Virus record (IMG/VR): IMGVR_UViG_3300020167_000008
Coordinates: 1 to 20,981 of that record
Reading direction: 5' to 3' (one strand)
Origin: a virus
DNA length: 20,981 nt
Shown here: positions 13,003 to 19,998 of the stretch, one piece after another
How positions within the stretch are numbered: the first letter of the stretch is position 1
Layout of the letters: the number at the start of each line of letters is the position of its first letter
Notes under the pieces: generated by a model
Seen by the model: only the letters and a program-made list of their open reading frames with translations
The model's database searches: none
What the model was told of the DNA's origin: nothing
Translations under genes and position numbers: made by a program

Positions 13003-14574
13003 GTGGAACCACTAGTCATCATCCCCCCAGAGCTACTAGCACTCGCCACCGACCACGAACGAGAGCAGTACCGGCTCTACCTCCTAGACGCAGCCGTCGA
13101 AACAGACGAGTGGGAAACGTGGCTCATGTCGATGGCACCCAACTACGCGTCGCTCCCGTTCGGAGATCATCACGCGCTGTTCTGGAATTGGGCGTGGAGT
13201 ATCGAACCCGACGCGCGCCCTCAACCATTCGTAGCGATATGGCCGCGAGGCGGGGCAAAGAGTACAAGCGCTGAGATGTGTGTCGTAGCGTTAGCCGCAC
13301 GACGCAAACGCAACTACTGCCTGTACGTTTCGGAGACACAAGATCAGGCAGACGATCATGTCGCCAACATTGCTGCGCTCCTCGAAGATACAGAAGTCGG
13401 GTTCGCATACCCTGAACTTGGTTCTCGGCTCATGGGTAAGTTCGGATCAGTGAAGGGGTGGCGGCGTAACCGTGTCCGCACAGGAACGGGTTTCACGATT
13501 GACGCTGTAGGGCTTGACTCCGCCGCACGAGGAATCAAGTTGGAAAGTATGCGCCCCGACCTGATGGTCTTTGACGACATCGACAGCGAAGCCGATTCCC
13601 CTCTCGCTACAGACAAGAAGATCAGAACCATCACCCGGAAGCTTCTCCCGGCAGGGTCCAACTATTGCGCAGTGATCGCTATTCAGAACAAGGTCCACGA
13701 TGACTCCATCTTCGCGAGGCTTGCCGACGGTCGGGCTGATTTCCTACGCGACCGGATTGTGTCCGGGCCTATACCCGCCGTGTGGAACTTTGGTTGGATC
13801 GAAGAAAACGGGTTGTTCAAGATCGTTGACGGCCAGGAGTCGTGGGAAGGGCAACCCGTATCCTCGTCGCAAGCGCTCCTCAACGACATCGGGCTAACAG
13901 CGTTCCTCGCTGAGTGCCAACACGCCACCGTCACGATGACCGGCGGGATGTTCGACCATATCAACTGGCCGCATTTGCATGTCACCGAAGCCGAGTTACC
14001 ACTGATGCGTCGGGTGGTCGTCTGGCTCGACCCAGCCGTTACGTCGACCGACCAATCCGACTGTCAGGGTATTCAGTGTGATGGGCTAGGTGTTGATGGT
14101 CTGATTTACAGGTTGTGGTCGTGGGAAGGTAGGACGACACCGTTGGATGCTGTGAAGCGTGGTATCCGTGCGGCGATTGAATGGAACGCTGAGACAATAG
14201 GCATTGAGTCGGACCAAGGGGGCGACACCTGGAAGGCTGTGTATCACCAAGCGTGTGAGAGTTTGCGTGACAGTAAGGAACTTGAGGGATCAGCTCCGAG
14301 GTTTGCTTCTGCGAAAGCCGGTGCGGGTCACGGGTCGAAAATGACAAGGGCGCAAAGGATGCTTGTCGATTATGAGCGGGACAAGATTCGACACCTAGTC
14401 GGTACGCATCAGCAGTTGGAACTTGGGTTGATGCGTTTCCCGAAAGCCAAACCGTATGATCTTGTCGATGCTGCGTATTGGTCGTGGGCCGACCTAGCGG
14501 GCAAAGCGTACCGGGGGAAGTCTCGGGTTGGTTCTGCGTCGGGTCAAACCATCGGCGCTTTCAACTTCAACTAG
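13003..14574 (+). CDS. terL: Terminase large subunit (ATPase and nuclease)
   Basis: 523 residues starting at GTG 13003; TAGCAT ends 7 nt upstream, and no ribosome site is seen, so it is probably leaderless. N-terminal ATPase: Walker A-like PRGGAKST (81-88) and Walker B VFDDID (189-194), followed by coupling segments. C-terminal RNase H-like nuclease: WLDPAVTSTDQSD with Asp343, IGIESDQGGDTW near 399-410 and KPYDLVDAAYWSW with Asp486 and Asp489, which fit the metal-binding acidic residues. It translocates DNA into the prohead and cuts concatemers, working with the small subunit at 10131-10628. The length is normal. Its 3' end overlaps the convergent gene by 4 nt. Codons drift from C/A-ending to G/T-ending after about 14050. 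Confidence 0.93.
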   Translation: MEPLVIIPPELLALATDHEREQYRLYLLDAAVETDEWETWLMSMAPNYASLPFGDHHALFWNWAWSIEPDARPQPFVAIWPRGGAKSTSAEMCVVALAARRKRNYCLYVSETQDQADDHVANIAALLEDTEVGFAYPELGSRLMGKFGSVKGWRRNRVRTGTGFTIDAVGLDSAARGIKLESMRPDLMVFDDIDSEADSPLATDKKIRTITRKLLPAGSNYCAVIAIQNKVHDDSIFARLADGRADFLRDRIVSGPIPAVWNFGWIEENGLFKIVDGQESWEGQPVSSSQALLNDIGLTAFLAECQHATVTMTGGMFDHINWPHLHVTEAELPLMRRVVVWLDPAVTSTDQSDCQGIQCDGLGVDGLIYRLWSWEGRTTPLDAVKRGIRAAIEWNAETIGIESDQGGDTWKAVYHQACESLRDSKELEGSAPRFASAKAGAGHGSKMTRAQRMLVDYERDKIRHLVGTHQQLELGLMRFPKAKPYDLVDAAYWSWADLAGKAYRGKSRVGSASGQTIGAFNFN

Positions 14575-14792
14575 ATGCGGAACATGTTGGCTAGGCGCTC
14601 GGGGCCGGGGGTGCCGTCAGCGGAACGAGGGTTGTGTAGCAGGTTGTGCAACTCGTTCAACTCTCGCAAGCGATCAGCAACAGGTTCTAGGCGATACCAT
14701 CTTGCGCCCCACCCGCCTTCAAGAAACCCCGTGTTGCTGTGTTCCTTTTTCAGGTGGATCAGCGCCTCGTCAATACTGAGAAAGTCGTTCAT
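14571..14792 (-). CDS. Small unknown protein
   Basis: 73 residues; the ATG overlaps the upstream stop (ATGA). Starts MNDFLSIDEALIHLKKEHSN, then GFLEGGWGARWYRLEPVADR and LRELNELHNLLHN, suggesting helix, short strand, helix. It is the last of a reverse-strand chain and its stop overlaps the terL stop. No domain recognised. Confidence 0.65.
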   Translation of the reverse strand: MNDFLSIDEALIHLKKEHSNTGFLEGGWGARWYRLEPVADRLRELNELHNLLHNPRSADGTPGPERLANMFRI

Positions 14793-15088
14793 GCGAACAC
14801 CGCTAGTTTCATCCCGGCCACGATTACCCGGTCTGCGCCTACGGCTGTTGACCGGGGCTTGATGTAAACGCACCAATCGTCAGCTTCGATAGCCCGTCGG
14901 GATCGTGGCACAACGTCCATCCCTGCGTGATCCAACTCTCGGCGGAGTACCCGGTCCCTGTAAGTAACGAGCATGAGCGAGTCGTTATCTTTGTTGTTGA
15001 AGTATGCCCTCACAGCGGAGGTCATCTCTGTCGCTAACCATGAAGCACGGACTGCTTCAACAAGTATGTGTTCCATGTCCATCATCAT
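14789..15088 (-). CDS. Unknown protein, paralogue of its neighbour
   Basis: 99 residues; the ATG overlaps the upstream stop by 4 nt. The pattern EAVRASWLATEMTSAVRAYF, then YRDRVLRRELDHAGMDVVPR and DWCVYIK, parallels the protein encoded immediately upstream (15085-15390) in order and spacing: helix, RD/AD-x-x-LR-x-x-L-x-x-AG, then an edge strand. The two are therefore probably diverged tandem duplicates. Function unknown. Confidence 0.66.
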   Translation of the reverse strand: MMMDMEHILVEAVRASWLATEMTSAVRAYFNNKDNDSLMLVTYRDRVLRRELDHAGMDVVPRSRRAIEADDWCVYIKPRSTAVGADRVIVAGMKLAVFA

Positions 15089-15390
15089 TCGGCCATTCTC
15101 CTTACGTCAAAGCCTGCGAGCGATACGCGCCAGGGTTCGCAAAGTTGCATCCCGTTCTCACGGAACATCCATACCGTCATCTCGCCACGGTCGGTTTCTT
15201 CTTCGAACCGGTCGAAGACTTTGATGCCTGCCTCCTTCAGTTGGATTCTAAGAATCTCATCGGCCCGGAACATCTCGGCCTTGCGTTCGGCACCGCCGTT
15301 GCAGTCATAGTCTTGGACCGCCCGGTTAAAGGCTTGAGCAACTTCGGTTTCCCGGATTGCTTTGATGACGTAATAGGAGATTTCGTTCAT
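15085..15390 (-). CDS. Unknown protein, paralogue of its neighbour
   Basis: 101 residues from ATG 15390, chosen over a GTG two codons upstream because of the ATGA overlap with the previous stop. The sequence IKAIRETEVAQAFNRAVQDY, then FRADEILRIQLKEAGIKVFD and EMTVWMF, matches the downstream protein in layout. Highly charged, no signal peptide, no enzyme motif. Probably cytoplasmic; function unknown. Confidence 0.66.
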   Translation of the reverse strand: MNEISYYVIKAIRETEVAQAFNRAVQDYDCNGGAERKAEMFRADEILRIQLKEAGIKVFDRFEEETDRGEMTVWMFRENGMQLCEPWRVSLAGFDVRRMAE

Positions 15391-15629
15391 GCCCACACCC
15401 GCTCAAAGACAAGGGCGAGTGTTGCGGACACGGTCGCCTCGGAAGGCAAACGGGTTGTACCGGCTGCGGCTGCGATGTCGCTCCAGAAGGTGCGGTCGCC
15501 TACAGAGTCCATCAGCATTGACAGATCAAGGTCGGTTGGGACTGCTTTGCCTTGGGCAACGAACCGGATGGTTTCGTCTGCCATACGGCTTGCGAGGTTG
15601 AGCCTGTTAACTAGGTGTGCTGGATGCAT
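15387..15629 (-). CDS. Small unknown helical protein
   Basis: 80 residues; AAGGAG lies about 8 nt before ATG 15629 in a short leader. The sequence is largely helical (LVNRLNLASRMADETIRFVA, then LDLSMLMDSVGDRTFWSDIA, then TVSATLALVFERVW). It heads a four-gene overlapped chain (15629 to 14571). Function unknown. Confidence 0.66.
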   Translation of the reverse strand: MHPAHLVNRLNLASRMADETIRFVAQGKAVPTDLDLSMLMDSVGDRTFWSDIAAAAGTTRLPSEATVSATLALVFERVWA

Positions 15630-15665
15630 GTGCTGTTCTCCTTGTGTTGTGATTACTTGTTAGTG

Positions 15666-15687
15666 ATTGTAGTTGGGGGGTGTGACA
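15666..15687 (-). promoter_or_regulatory. Promoter with TGTCACACC box
   Basis: Reverse strand: TGTCACACC (15679-15687), 7 nt, then -10 TACAAT (15666-15671). No recognisable -35, so activation through the box is possible. The ensuing ~35-nt leader with AAGGAG closely resembles the leader of the promoter at 15991-16012. Confidence 0.55.
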
Positions 15688-15688
15688 G

Positions 15689-15955
15689 TCAGTCGTCTTC
15701 GAGCATGTACTCGCTGAAGCGTGGGGTTGCAGTACGGACATTTACAATGCCCGTGATGTTGGTGACATCAGCGAATTGGTGGATGCAAGCGATTGCTTCT
15801 GCCTCGCTTGCGAACCAACCGATTGTCTCGTCAGCCCATGCGCCGGTGTCAGTGATGACTACGGCCTTGAACAACTTCTCGTTGTCACCGTGGTTGACTG
15901 CGATGTGTTCGGCCAACGCATCTGCCTGTACTTGGGTGAGTGTTTGTGTTTCCAT
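15689..15955 (-). CDS. Small unknown acidic protein
   Basis: 88 residues, with AAGGAG before ATG 15955. An N-terminal helix (TLTQVQADALAEHIAVNHGD) is followed by alternating strands (LFKAVVITDTGAWADETIGW) and a helix (SEAEAIACIHQFADV), ending acidic. It is transcribed from its own TATAAT promoter, and its downstream end abuts the next promoter by 2 nt. Family not recognised. Confidence 0.66.
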   Translation of the reverse strand: METQTLTQVQADALAEHIAVNHGDNEKLFKAVVITDTGAWADETIGWFASEAEAIACIHQFADVTNITGIVNVRTATPRFSEYMLEDD

Positions 15956-15990
15956 CTTGGCTCCTTAGTAGTTGTGATTACTTGTTTGTA

Positions 15991-16012
15991 ATTATACTTG
16001 GGGGGTGTGACA
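15991..16012 (-). promoter_or_regulatory. Promoter with TGTCACACC box and TATAAT
   Basis: Reverse strand: TGTCACACC (16004-16012), 7 nt, then a consensus -10 TATAAT (15991-15996). The 40 nt from the box through the leader are nearly repeated at 15650-15687. The -35 position is poor. Confidence 0.6.
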
Positions 16013-16038
16013 CTTTGCGTGCCTCACCCCCCAAGCGG

Positions 16039-16314
16039 TTAGAAGTTGTTGCGAACTGTGTTCCAGTTGTTCGCCCGCTGGATCAGCTCACGGACGTTCA
16101 TGTCACAAGAGAACCCGCCGGTGGAAAGCCGGGTCATTGTGCGTGACCATGCTGCCTGATCCTCACTGCTGAGGCTTGCAACCCAAGCCTCAAGGCGAGC
16201 GTCTTCAACTTCCTCAATCTCGGTGGTGAGTTCGTCTACCCAAGCCTGCGGGCCTTCGCTGCGGGCCTCGCCGAGTTCTTCCTCAAGTCCTTCAAGTTGC
16301 TCGGTGAAAGTCAT
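16039..16314 (-). CDS. Small acidic unknown protein
   Basis: 91 residues, with AAGGAG before ATG 16314. The first ~45 residues are Glu-rich and helical (EQLEGLEEELGEARSEGPQA, then DELTTEIEEVEDARLEAWV), suggesting a coiled coil or DNA-mimic-like acidic surface; the C-terminal half is more neutral (AAWSRTMTRLSTGGFSCDMN). Single-gene unit behind its own promoter. An inhibitor role is only a thought prompted by the acidity. Confidence 0.66.
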   Translation of the reverse strand: MTFTEQLEGLEEELGEARSEGPQAWVDELTTEIEEVEDARLEAWVASLSSEDQAAWSRTMTRLSTGGFSCDMNVRELIQRANNWNTVRNNF

Positions 16315-16358
16315 TCTGTACTCCTTGTCCTGTTGGGCTGTGTTGCCCTACCCCCATG

Positions 16359-16387
16359 AATGTAGTTGATGGTCATACAGAATGCAA
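16359..16387 (-). promoter_or_regulatory. Promoter with upstream GAAAAGAAATATC box
   Basis: Reverse strand: -35 TTGCAT (16382-16387), 17-nt spacer, -10 TACATT (16359-16364). The spacer contains TGTATGACC, a looser version of the common box. The A-rich element lies at 16408-16420, inside the 3' end of the upstream gene. Confidence 0.55.
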
Positions 16388-16395
16388 GTCAATAA

Positions 16396-16653
16396 TCAAG
16401 ATTGTTTGATATTTCTTTTCAGGCGCTCCGACTTCCAGAAGTCGCCTGACCGAACATCACAACCATCAGTCAACCGTTGAGCAATCCGAATCACCCGCTC
16501 CATCTCACGCACCATCTCCGGCCCGCACTCAATCGCCGCTTGCGGATACTCGTCAGGATTATTAGCAAGCTCCTGAGTAGCCTTCACCATAAAGTCCAGG
16601 GCTAGGAGCCATTGCTGCGCAGGCGTGTAGTTGCTGCTGATTAGATCACTCAT
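16396..16653 (-). CDS. Small unknown helical protein
   Basis: 85 residues; ATG 16653 shares one base with the upstream stop (TAATG) and has GGAGGAG before it. The sequence is helical (TPAQQWLLALDFMVKATQEL, then GPEMVREMERVIRIAQRLTD) with a basic tail (SERLKRNIKQS). The 3' end encodes a 7-bp perfect DNA hairpin (CGACTTC-CA-GAAGTCG), so coding sequence and an intergenic-type repeat overlap here. Function unknown. Confidence 0.65.
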   Translation of the reverse strand: MSDLISSNYTPAQQWLLALDFMVKATQELANNPDEYPQAAIECGPEMVREMERVIRIAQRLTDGCDVRSGDFWKSERLKRNIKQS

Positions 16654-16796
16654 TACTTCTCCTCCGGTTTGGGCATTGGTTGCACGTTCTTCCATGCAGT
16701 GAGTTTCCTACTGATCCGCATGAGTCGGTCGACTTCTGTCTCCGGCACTTCTTCTTGTGGAGTCTCGGCATCACTCGGTGTTTCTTCAGTAGTCAT
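16653..16796 (-). CDS. Very small acidic protein
   Basis: 47 residues. Supported by a TATACT box ending 9 nt before ATG 16796 (nearly leaderless) and by coupling to the next gene. The N-terminal ~22 residues are Glu/Pro/Thr-rich (TTEETPSDAETPQEEVPETE), the rest basic-helical (VDRLMRISRKLTAWKNVQP). Function unknown. Confidence 0.58.
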   Translation of the reverse strand: MTTEETPSDAETPQEEVPETEVDRLMRISRKLTAWKNVQPMPKPEEK

Positions 16797-16805
16797 ATGT
16801 TCAAC

Positions 16806-16826
16806 AGTATACGGAATGGTGTAGAC
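16806..16826 (-). promoter_or_regulatory. Reverse half of a matched promoter pair
   Basis: Reverse strand: GTCTACACC (16818-16826), 6 nt, then -10 TATACT (16806-16811). The same GTCTACACC-6-nt-TATA arrangement occurs on the forward strand at 16991-17011, so the divergent units probably respond to one factor. Confidence 0.55.
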
Positions 16827-16832
16827 GCAAAC

Positions 16833-16905
16833 CGGTCGAAGATCACCGACAGTCGCAGCCAACAGTCGAACCCGACCCCAGTCGCCGACGCTTCGACTCT
16901 AGCGA
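16833..16905. repeat. GTCG/CGAC intergenic repeat
   Basis: An array of GTCG and CGAC motifs including CCCGACCCCAGTCGCCGAC, the phrase seen at 11357-11404. It lies between the two divergent promoters that serve 16653-16796 and 17057-18043. Confidence 0.52.
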
Positions 16906-16990
16906 CATGTCTAACTGTAAACCTGTACTTGAGGTTGAGGGTTAGGGTTGTAAAAGAATCTGAAGAAAGGTTTAGCAAAAAGTCATTTAC

Positions 16991-17011
16991 GTCTACACCG
17001 TTGTTTATAGT
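16991..17011 (+). promoter_or_regulatory. Promoter of the DUF932 gene
   Basis: GTCTACACC (16991-16999), 6 nt, then -10 TATAGT (17006-17011), about 40 nt ahead of ATG 17057. The leader carries AAGGAG. No good -35 is seen; the A-rich stretch AGCAAAAAGTC lies upstream. Confidence 0.55.
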
Positions 17012-17056
17012 GAGTCATACAACAACCAACAGCAACAACTAACAAGGAGCAAGATC

Positions 17057-18043
17057 ATGGCAAACCACACAGACATCACAATCCTCGGCAACGGCGGCAG
17101 CGCCCACGCAACAGAAAACCTTGAAGGCCCCGTTCCCTTTGACCGGGTACGCGAGCTGTTCAACTTCAACGTGGAGTACACACCCCTCTACACACAAAGC
17201 TCACACGAGTACGCAAGTGAGATGGTCAAGCTCAACAACCGTCAAGCAATTCGCCGCACCGATACCGGCATGGTTCTCAACACCGTTTCCAAGTCTCACG
17301 GCTTGCACCAATTCCGTGATGTACTCGTTGACAACCTGTTTACTCTCTTGGATGCGTCCGAGACTGACCTTCAGGTTTCAGGTGCGGGCCTGCTGAAGAA
17401 CGGCGCTGTGGGTTGGGTTCAGGTTCAGGCACCTTGCTTGGAAGCCGGTGAGGGTGACGTTGCACCAACGCTCACGCTTGCATCCTCGCATGATGGTTCG
17501 CTTGCCACTAGCTACCGGGTGGGCATGTTCCGCTTCATCTGCTCTAACCAGATTGGCGCTCTACGCCGTAACAGCAAGAACGTGTTCAAGTTGCGGCACA
17601 CGCTCAACTCGGCAATGAACTTCACAACCGCCCGGAACACTCTTGGTCTGATGTGGAATCAGGCGGAGTCTTTCAACGCTGAGGTCAACACCCTGATTGA
17701 AACCTCGGTGAGCGACGCAGAGTTCTACCGGATCGTGAATCAGTTGGCTCCTATGCCTCCTGAGTCCGCAACCGAGGCTGCTCGCACTCGTTGGGAGAAC
17801 CGTGTTGAGTCCGTGTCAAACATCTACCGCAACGATGAGCGGGTAGGTGACTTCCGTGGAACCGGGTGGGGAGTTGTGCAGGCGTTCAATACTTACCGTC
17901 AGCATGAGCGCCCGTTCCGTGCGAACGGCACCGCCGGAACTACGTCACGCCTTGGCCGCACGATGGGTGACTTCCTCTCGGGAGCGATTGACCTTGACGA
18001 TCAGAAGGTAACCGCCGCCGTGTTCGCCGAGGTTTCCCGCTGA
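17057..18043 (+). CDS. DUF932 domain protein
   Basis: 328 residues, with AAGGAG 7-8 nt before ATG 17057. The layout matches the DUF932 / phage-plasmid-like family: an N-terminal opening on substrate-like turns (LEGPVPFDRVRELFNFNVEY), VNDNLFTLL-type strands, then YRVGMFRFICSNQIGALRRN, KLRHTLN and a helical C-terminal half. Members occur widely on phages and plasmids; the biochemical role is not established, though links to DNA metabolism have been suggested by context. Here it leads into a ParB-methyltransferase gene, from which a strong hairpin separates it. Codons are balanced and highly regular, suggesting good expression. Confidence 0.82.
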   Translation: MANHTDITILGNGGSAHATENLEGPVPFDRVRELFNFNVEYTPLYTQSSHEYASEMVKLNNRQAIRRTDTGMVLNTVSKSHGLHQFRDVLVDNLFTLLDASETDLQVSGAGLLKNGAVGWVQVQAPCLEAGEGDVAPTLTLASSHDGSLATSYRVGMFRFICSNQIGALRRNSKNVFKLRHTLNSAMNFTTARNTLGLMWNQAESFNAEVNTLIETSVSDAEFYRIVNQLAPMPPESATEAARTRWENRVESVSNIYRNDERVGDFRGTGWGVVQAFNTYRQHERPFRANGTAGTTSRLGRTMGDFLSGAIDLDDQKVTAAVFAEVSR

Positions 18044-18047
18044 TCTT

Positions 18048-18080
18048 GGTTGCGGGGCAGAGATAGTCTGTCCCGCAACC
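18048..18080 (+). terminator. Strong hairpin after DUF932 gene
   Basis: GGTTGCGGG (18048-18056) pairs perfectly with CCCGCAACC (18072-18080), with one further G-U pair, around a 14-15-nt loop starting 5 nt after the stop. No U-tract follows, so it may attenuate transcription or stabilise the 3' end instead of terminating fully. Confidence 0.55.
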
Positions 18081-18101
18081 GACACCCCTGAAAGGCGTGT
18101 G

Positions 18102-19697
18102 ATGACTTCTAATATCCTTGACGGTCTAAGGCCCCTGGTTGTCCCTATAGGCGACGTTAAACAGATGGCGGGTAATCCTCGCAGAGGCGACGTTGACTCT
18201 GTTGCTAAGTCACTGAAACGCTTTGGGCAGCACAGGCCGATAGTGGTTCAGCAGGCAACCGGCGAGATCCTCATTGGCAACCATACGCACAAGGCTGCGG
18301 TGAAACTCGGGTGGACTGAGATCGCTGTCCTCTATACCGACGACGACCGGGAAACGGCGGTGGCCCGATCCCTCGCCGATAACCGAACACATGACTCAGG
18401 CAAATACGACAACAACGAATTGGCTTCCCTCCTTGCCGAACTATCCGAAGTCGATTCATCTCTCTCGCTCGACGCAGGATTCCAGGCTGATGAGATCGAC
18501 GCTTTGCTCCGGCTGACCGCACCTAAAGTTGAAGAACCCGTTGTACCGAAACCGGTTAAAGCTGATCCGCCTAAGCAGACTGTTCGCAAACCTGAGAAAC
18601 AGGTTGTTGAAACCTTCGCTTATACGGGTGAGCCGGGGGAGTCACAACTACTCCTCGGGGATTGCCTATCTGTAATGTCAGAGATACCGGACAACACTTT
18701 CAATTCGTGCATCACCGACCCGTTCGGCGGGATAGCACCTAAAGGGGTTCGCACTGATGCAACGGGCTTTGATGCGGATGAGTGGAAAAGCGTTCCCGGT
18801 CCTGCGTTCTGGTCGGAAATCAACCGTGTTGTGCGACCTGGCGGGCATGTGGCAATCATTGCTTCCACTAAGTCATTCCACCGGGTAGCGGTAGCCGCCG
18901 AGGAAGGCGGGCTAGAGCTGAGAGACACGCTGATGTACCTGTATACGACAGGCATGACTGACGGGATCGACATTGGGCAATCAGTTGACCGGTTGCACGG
19001 GGGTAAGGGGCAACCGTATTTCAAGAACGCTAACGCTATGGGTGACTCTGAGCGTGAAGCGTGGAAGCAAGCAGATCCCGACAACGAGTGGTACGGGTTT
19101 TCGACGGCGTTGAAGCCTGCGTGGAAACCGATCCTGTTGATGCGCAAACCTCCTAAGCAGTCTGCTGCGAAGTCTGCTGAACAATGGGGAACGGCTGTTA
19201 TGAACATTGACGGTTGCCGGGTCGGCGAAGAAGAACGTGATTCGATTACGAGTTATCGGAACAAGCCGGAGGGTGATGAGCATGGGGCGGCGCTAGGCAA
19301 GAGGAGTTTGGTGACGGGGACAACGACGTTAGGGCGGTGGCCTTCTAACGCAATCGTTGATGAGTCCGTGGCCCTGGAACTTGGTCAGACTGCCCGCTAC
19401 TTCTTGTGCGCCTACGCGTCGAAGCGTGAGCGTAACGAGGGGTTACCTCCGGGGGTTGAGAATGACCACCCGATAGTTCGACCTGTGGCGTTGATGAAGT
19501 GGCTTGTTCGTCTTCTGAACCCGGCGGGCGGCGTTGTGCTTGATCCTTTCTGTGGGACGGGTACAACGGGCGTTGCTGCTGTTGAAGAAGGGATGGGGTT
19601 TGTTGGCATTGACCGGAACGAGCGTTGGGTTTCGGAGATCGCTGAACACCGGATTGCTTATGCACGCTCGGAGCAGATGAAGAAGGTGAAGCGATGA
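18102..19697 (+). CDS. ParB-like domain fused to DNA methyltransferase
   Basis: 531 residues from ATG 18102, with GAAAGG 6-7 nt upstream (a GTG one codon earlier is possible). Residues ~12-110: ParB/sulfiredoxin domain (NPRRGDVDSV, FGQHRPIVV, GEILIGNHTHKAAVKLGW, SLADNRTHD). Residues ~140-170: Pro/Lys-rich linker. Residues ~180-525: beta-class amino-methyltransferase, with motif IV first, then a target-recognition region (GFSTALKPAWKPILLMRKPP, then RWPSNAIVD, then HPIVRPVALMKWLVRL) and motif I DPFCGTGTTG (481-490). Motif IV reads DPFG (206-209) where family members have DPPY, so catalysis may be altered. It probably methylates phage DNA. The downstream zinc-finger gene overlaps by 4 nt. Confidence 0.9.
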   Translation: MTSNILDGLRPLVVPIGDVKQMAGNPRRGDVDSVAKSLKRFGQHRPIVVQQATGEILIGNHTHKAAVKLGWTEIAVLYTDDDRETAVARSLADNRTHDSGKYDNNELASLLAELSEVDSSLSLDAGFQADEIDALLRLTAPKVEEPVVPKPVKADPPKQTVRKPEKQVVETFAYTGEPGESQLLLGDCLSVMSEIPDNTFNSCITDPFGGIAPKGVRTDATGFDADEWKSVPGPAFWSEINRVVRPGGHVAIIASTKSFHRVAVAAEEGGLELRDTLMYLYTTGMTDGIDIGQSVDRLHGGKGQPYFKNANAMGDSEREAWKQADPDNEWYGFSTALKPAWKPILLMRKPPKQSAAKSAEQWGTAVMNIDGCRVGEEERDSITSYRNKPEGDEHGAALGKRSLVTGTTTLGRWPSNAIVDESVALELGQTARYFLCAYASKRERNEGLPPGVENDHPIVRPVALMKWLVRLLNPAGGVVLDPFCGTGTTGVAAVEEGMGFVGIDRNERWVSEIAEHRIAYARSEQMKKVKR

Positions 19698-19861
19698 AGC
19701 CAGGTCGAAAGTTCTGTGGTGCCGACACCAAGATTGGTACTGCTTGTAGGAATTGGGCGGCGGCGGGCGAGGTTCATTGTTCGGATCATGGCGGCGCGTC
19801 ACCGCGTGCTGATGCGCGCCGTGCTGCGAAGCTTGCGAAGTTGGAAGCGGAGGCTGCGTAA
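19694..19861 (+). CDS. Small HGG-type zinc-finger protein
   Basis: 55 residues; the ATG overlaps the methyltransferase stop by 4 nt (ATGA). The pattern C-x9-C-x10-C-x2-H-G-G (Cys8, Cys18, Cys29, His32; FCGAD, TACRNW, HCSDHGGASP) followed by a basic helix (RADARRAAKLAKLEAEAA) matches a small family widespread in actinophages and actinobacteria. Probably binds one zinc and nucleic acid. Coupling to the methyltransferase suggests a helper or specificity role. Confidence 0.75.
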   Translation: MKPGRKFCGADTKIGTACRNWAAAGEVHCSDHGGASPRADARRAAKLAKLEAEAA

Positions 19862-19942
19862 GTCGGAGTGTCGCCCGACTTGCGTCGGCGACTGGGGTCG
19901 GTTGTGTCGACTTGGGTCGGTCGACTCTGGTCGTGCGACCGA
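19860..19942. repeat. GTCG/CGAC palindrome array after the methyltransferase operon
   Basis: Begins at the stop codon of the zinc-finger gene with a perfect 7-bp hairpin AAGTCGG/CCGACTT (19860-19866 and 19875-19881), followed by GTCGGCGACTGGGGTCGG, the inverse of the phrase seen at 11357-11404 and 16833-16905, and ending with GGTCG-TG-CGACC. It may terminate the operon; no U-tract is present. The structure is in the same relation to the next promoter as elsewhere. Confidence 0.58.
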
Positions 19943-19963
19943 ACACACGTTCCAATTTACTGT

Positions 19964-19977
19964 GTGACAAGTGTCAC
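19964..19977. promoter_or_regulatory. Palindromic operator candidate
   Basis: Perfect inverted repeat GTGACA-AG-TGTCAC. Each half equals the TGTCAC core of the box found in the promoters of this phage. It lies just upstream of the RNA promoter, so the factor that reads the boxes may bind here as a dimer. Confidence 0.5.
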
Positions 19978-19998
19978 AAAGAAATATGCCATTTGGGG

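Noticed and set aside
18620-19207. Long reverse-strand ORF within the methyltransferase
   Set aside because: It is a shadow of the ParB-methyltransferase frame, with no start signal or recognisable sequence.
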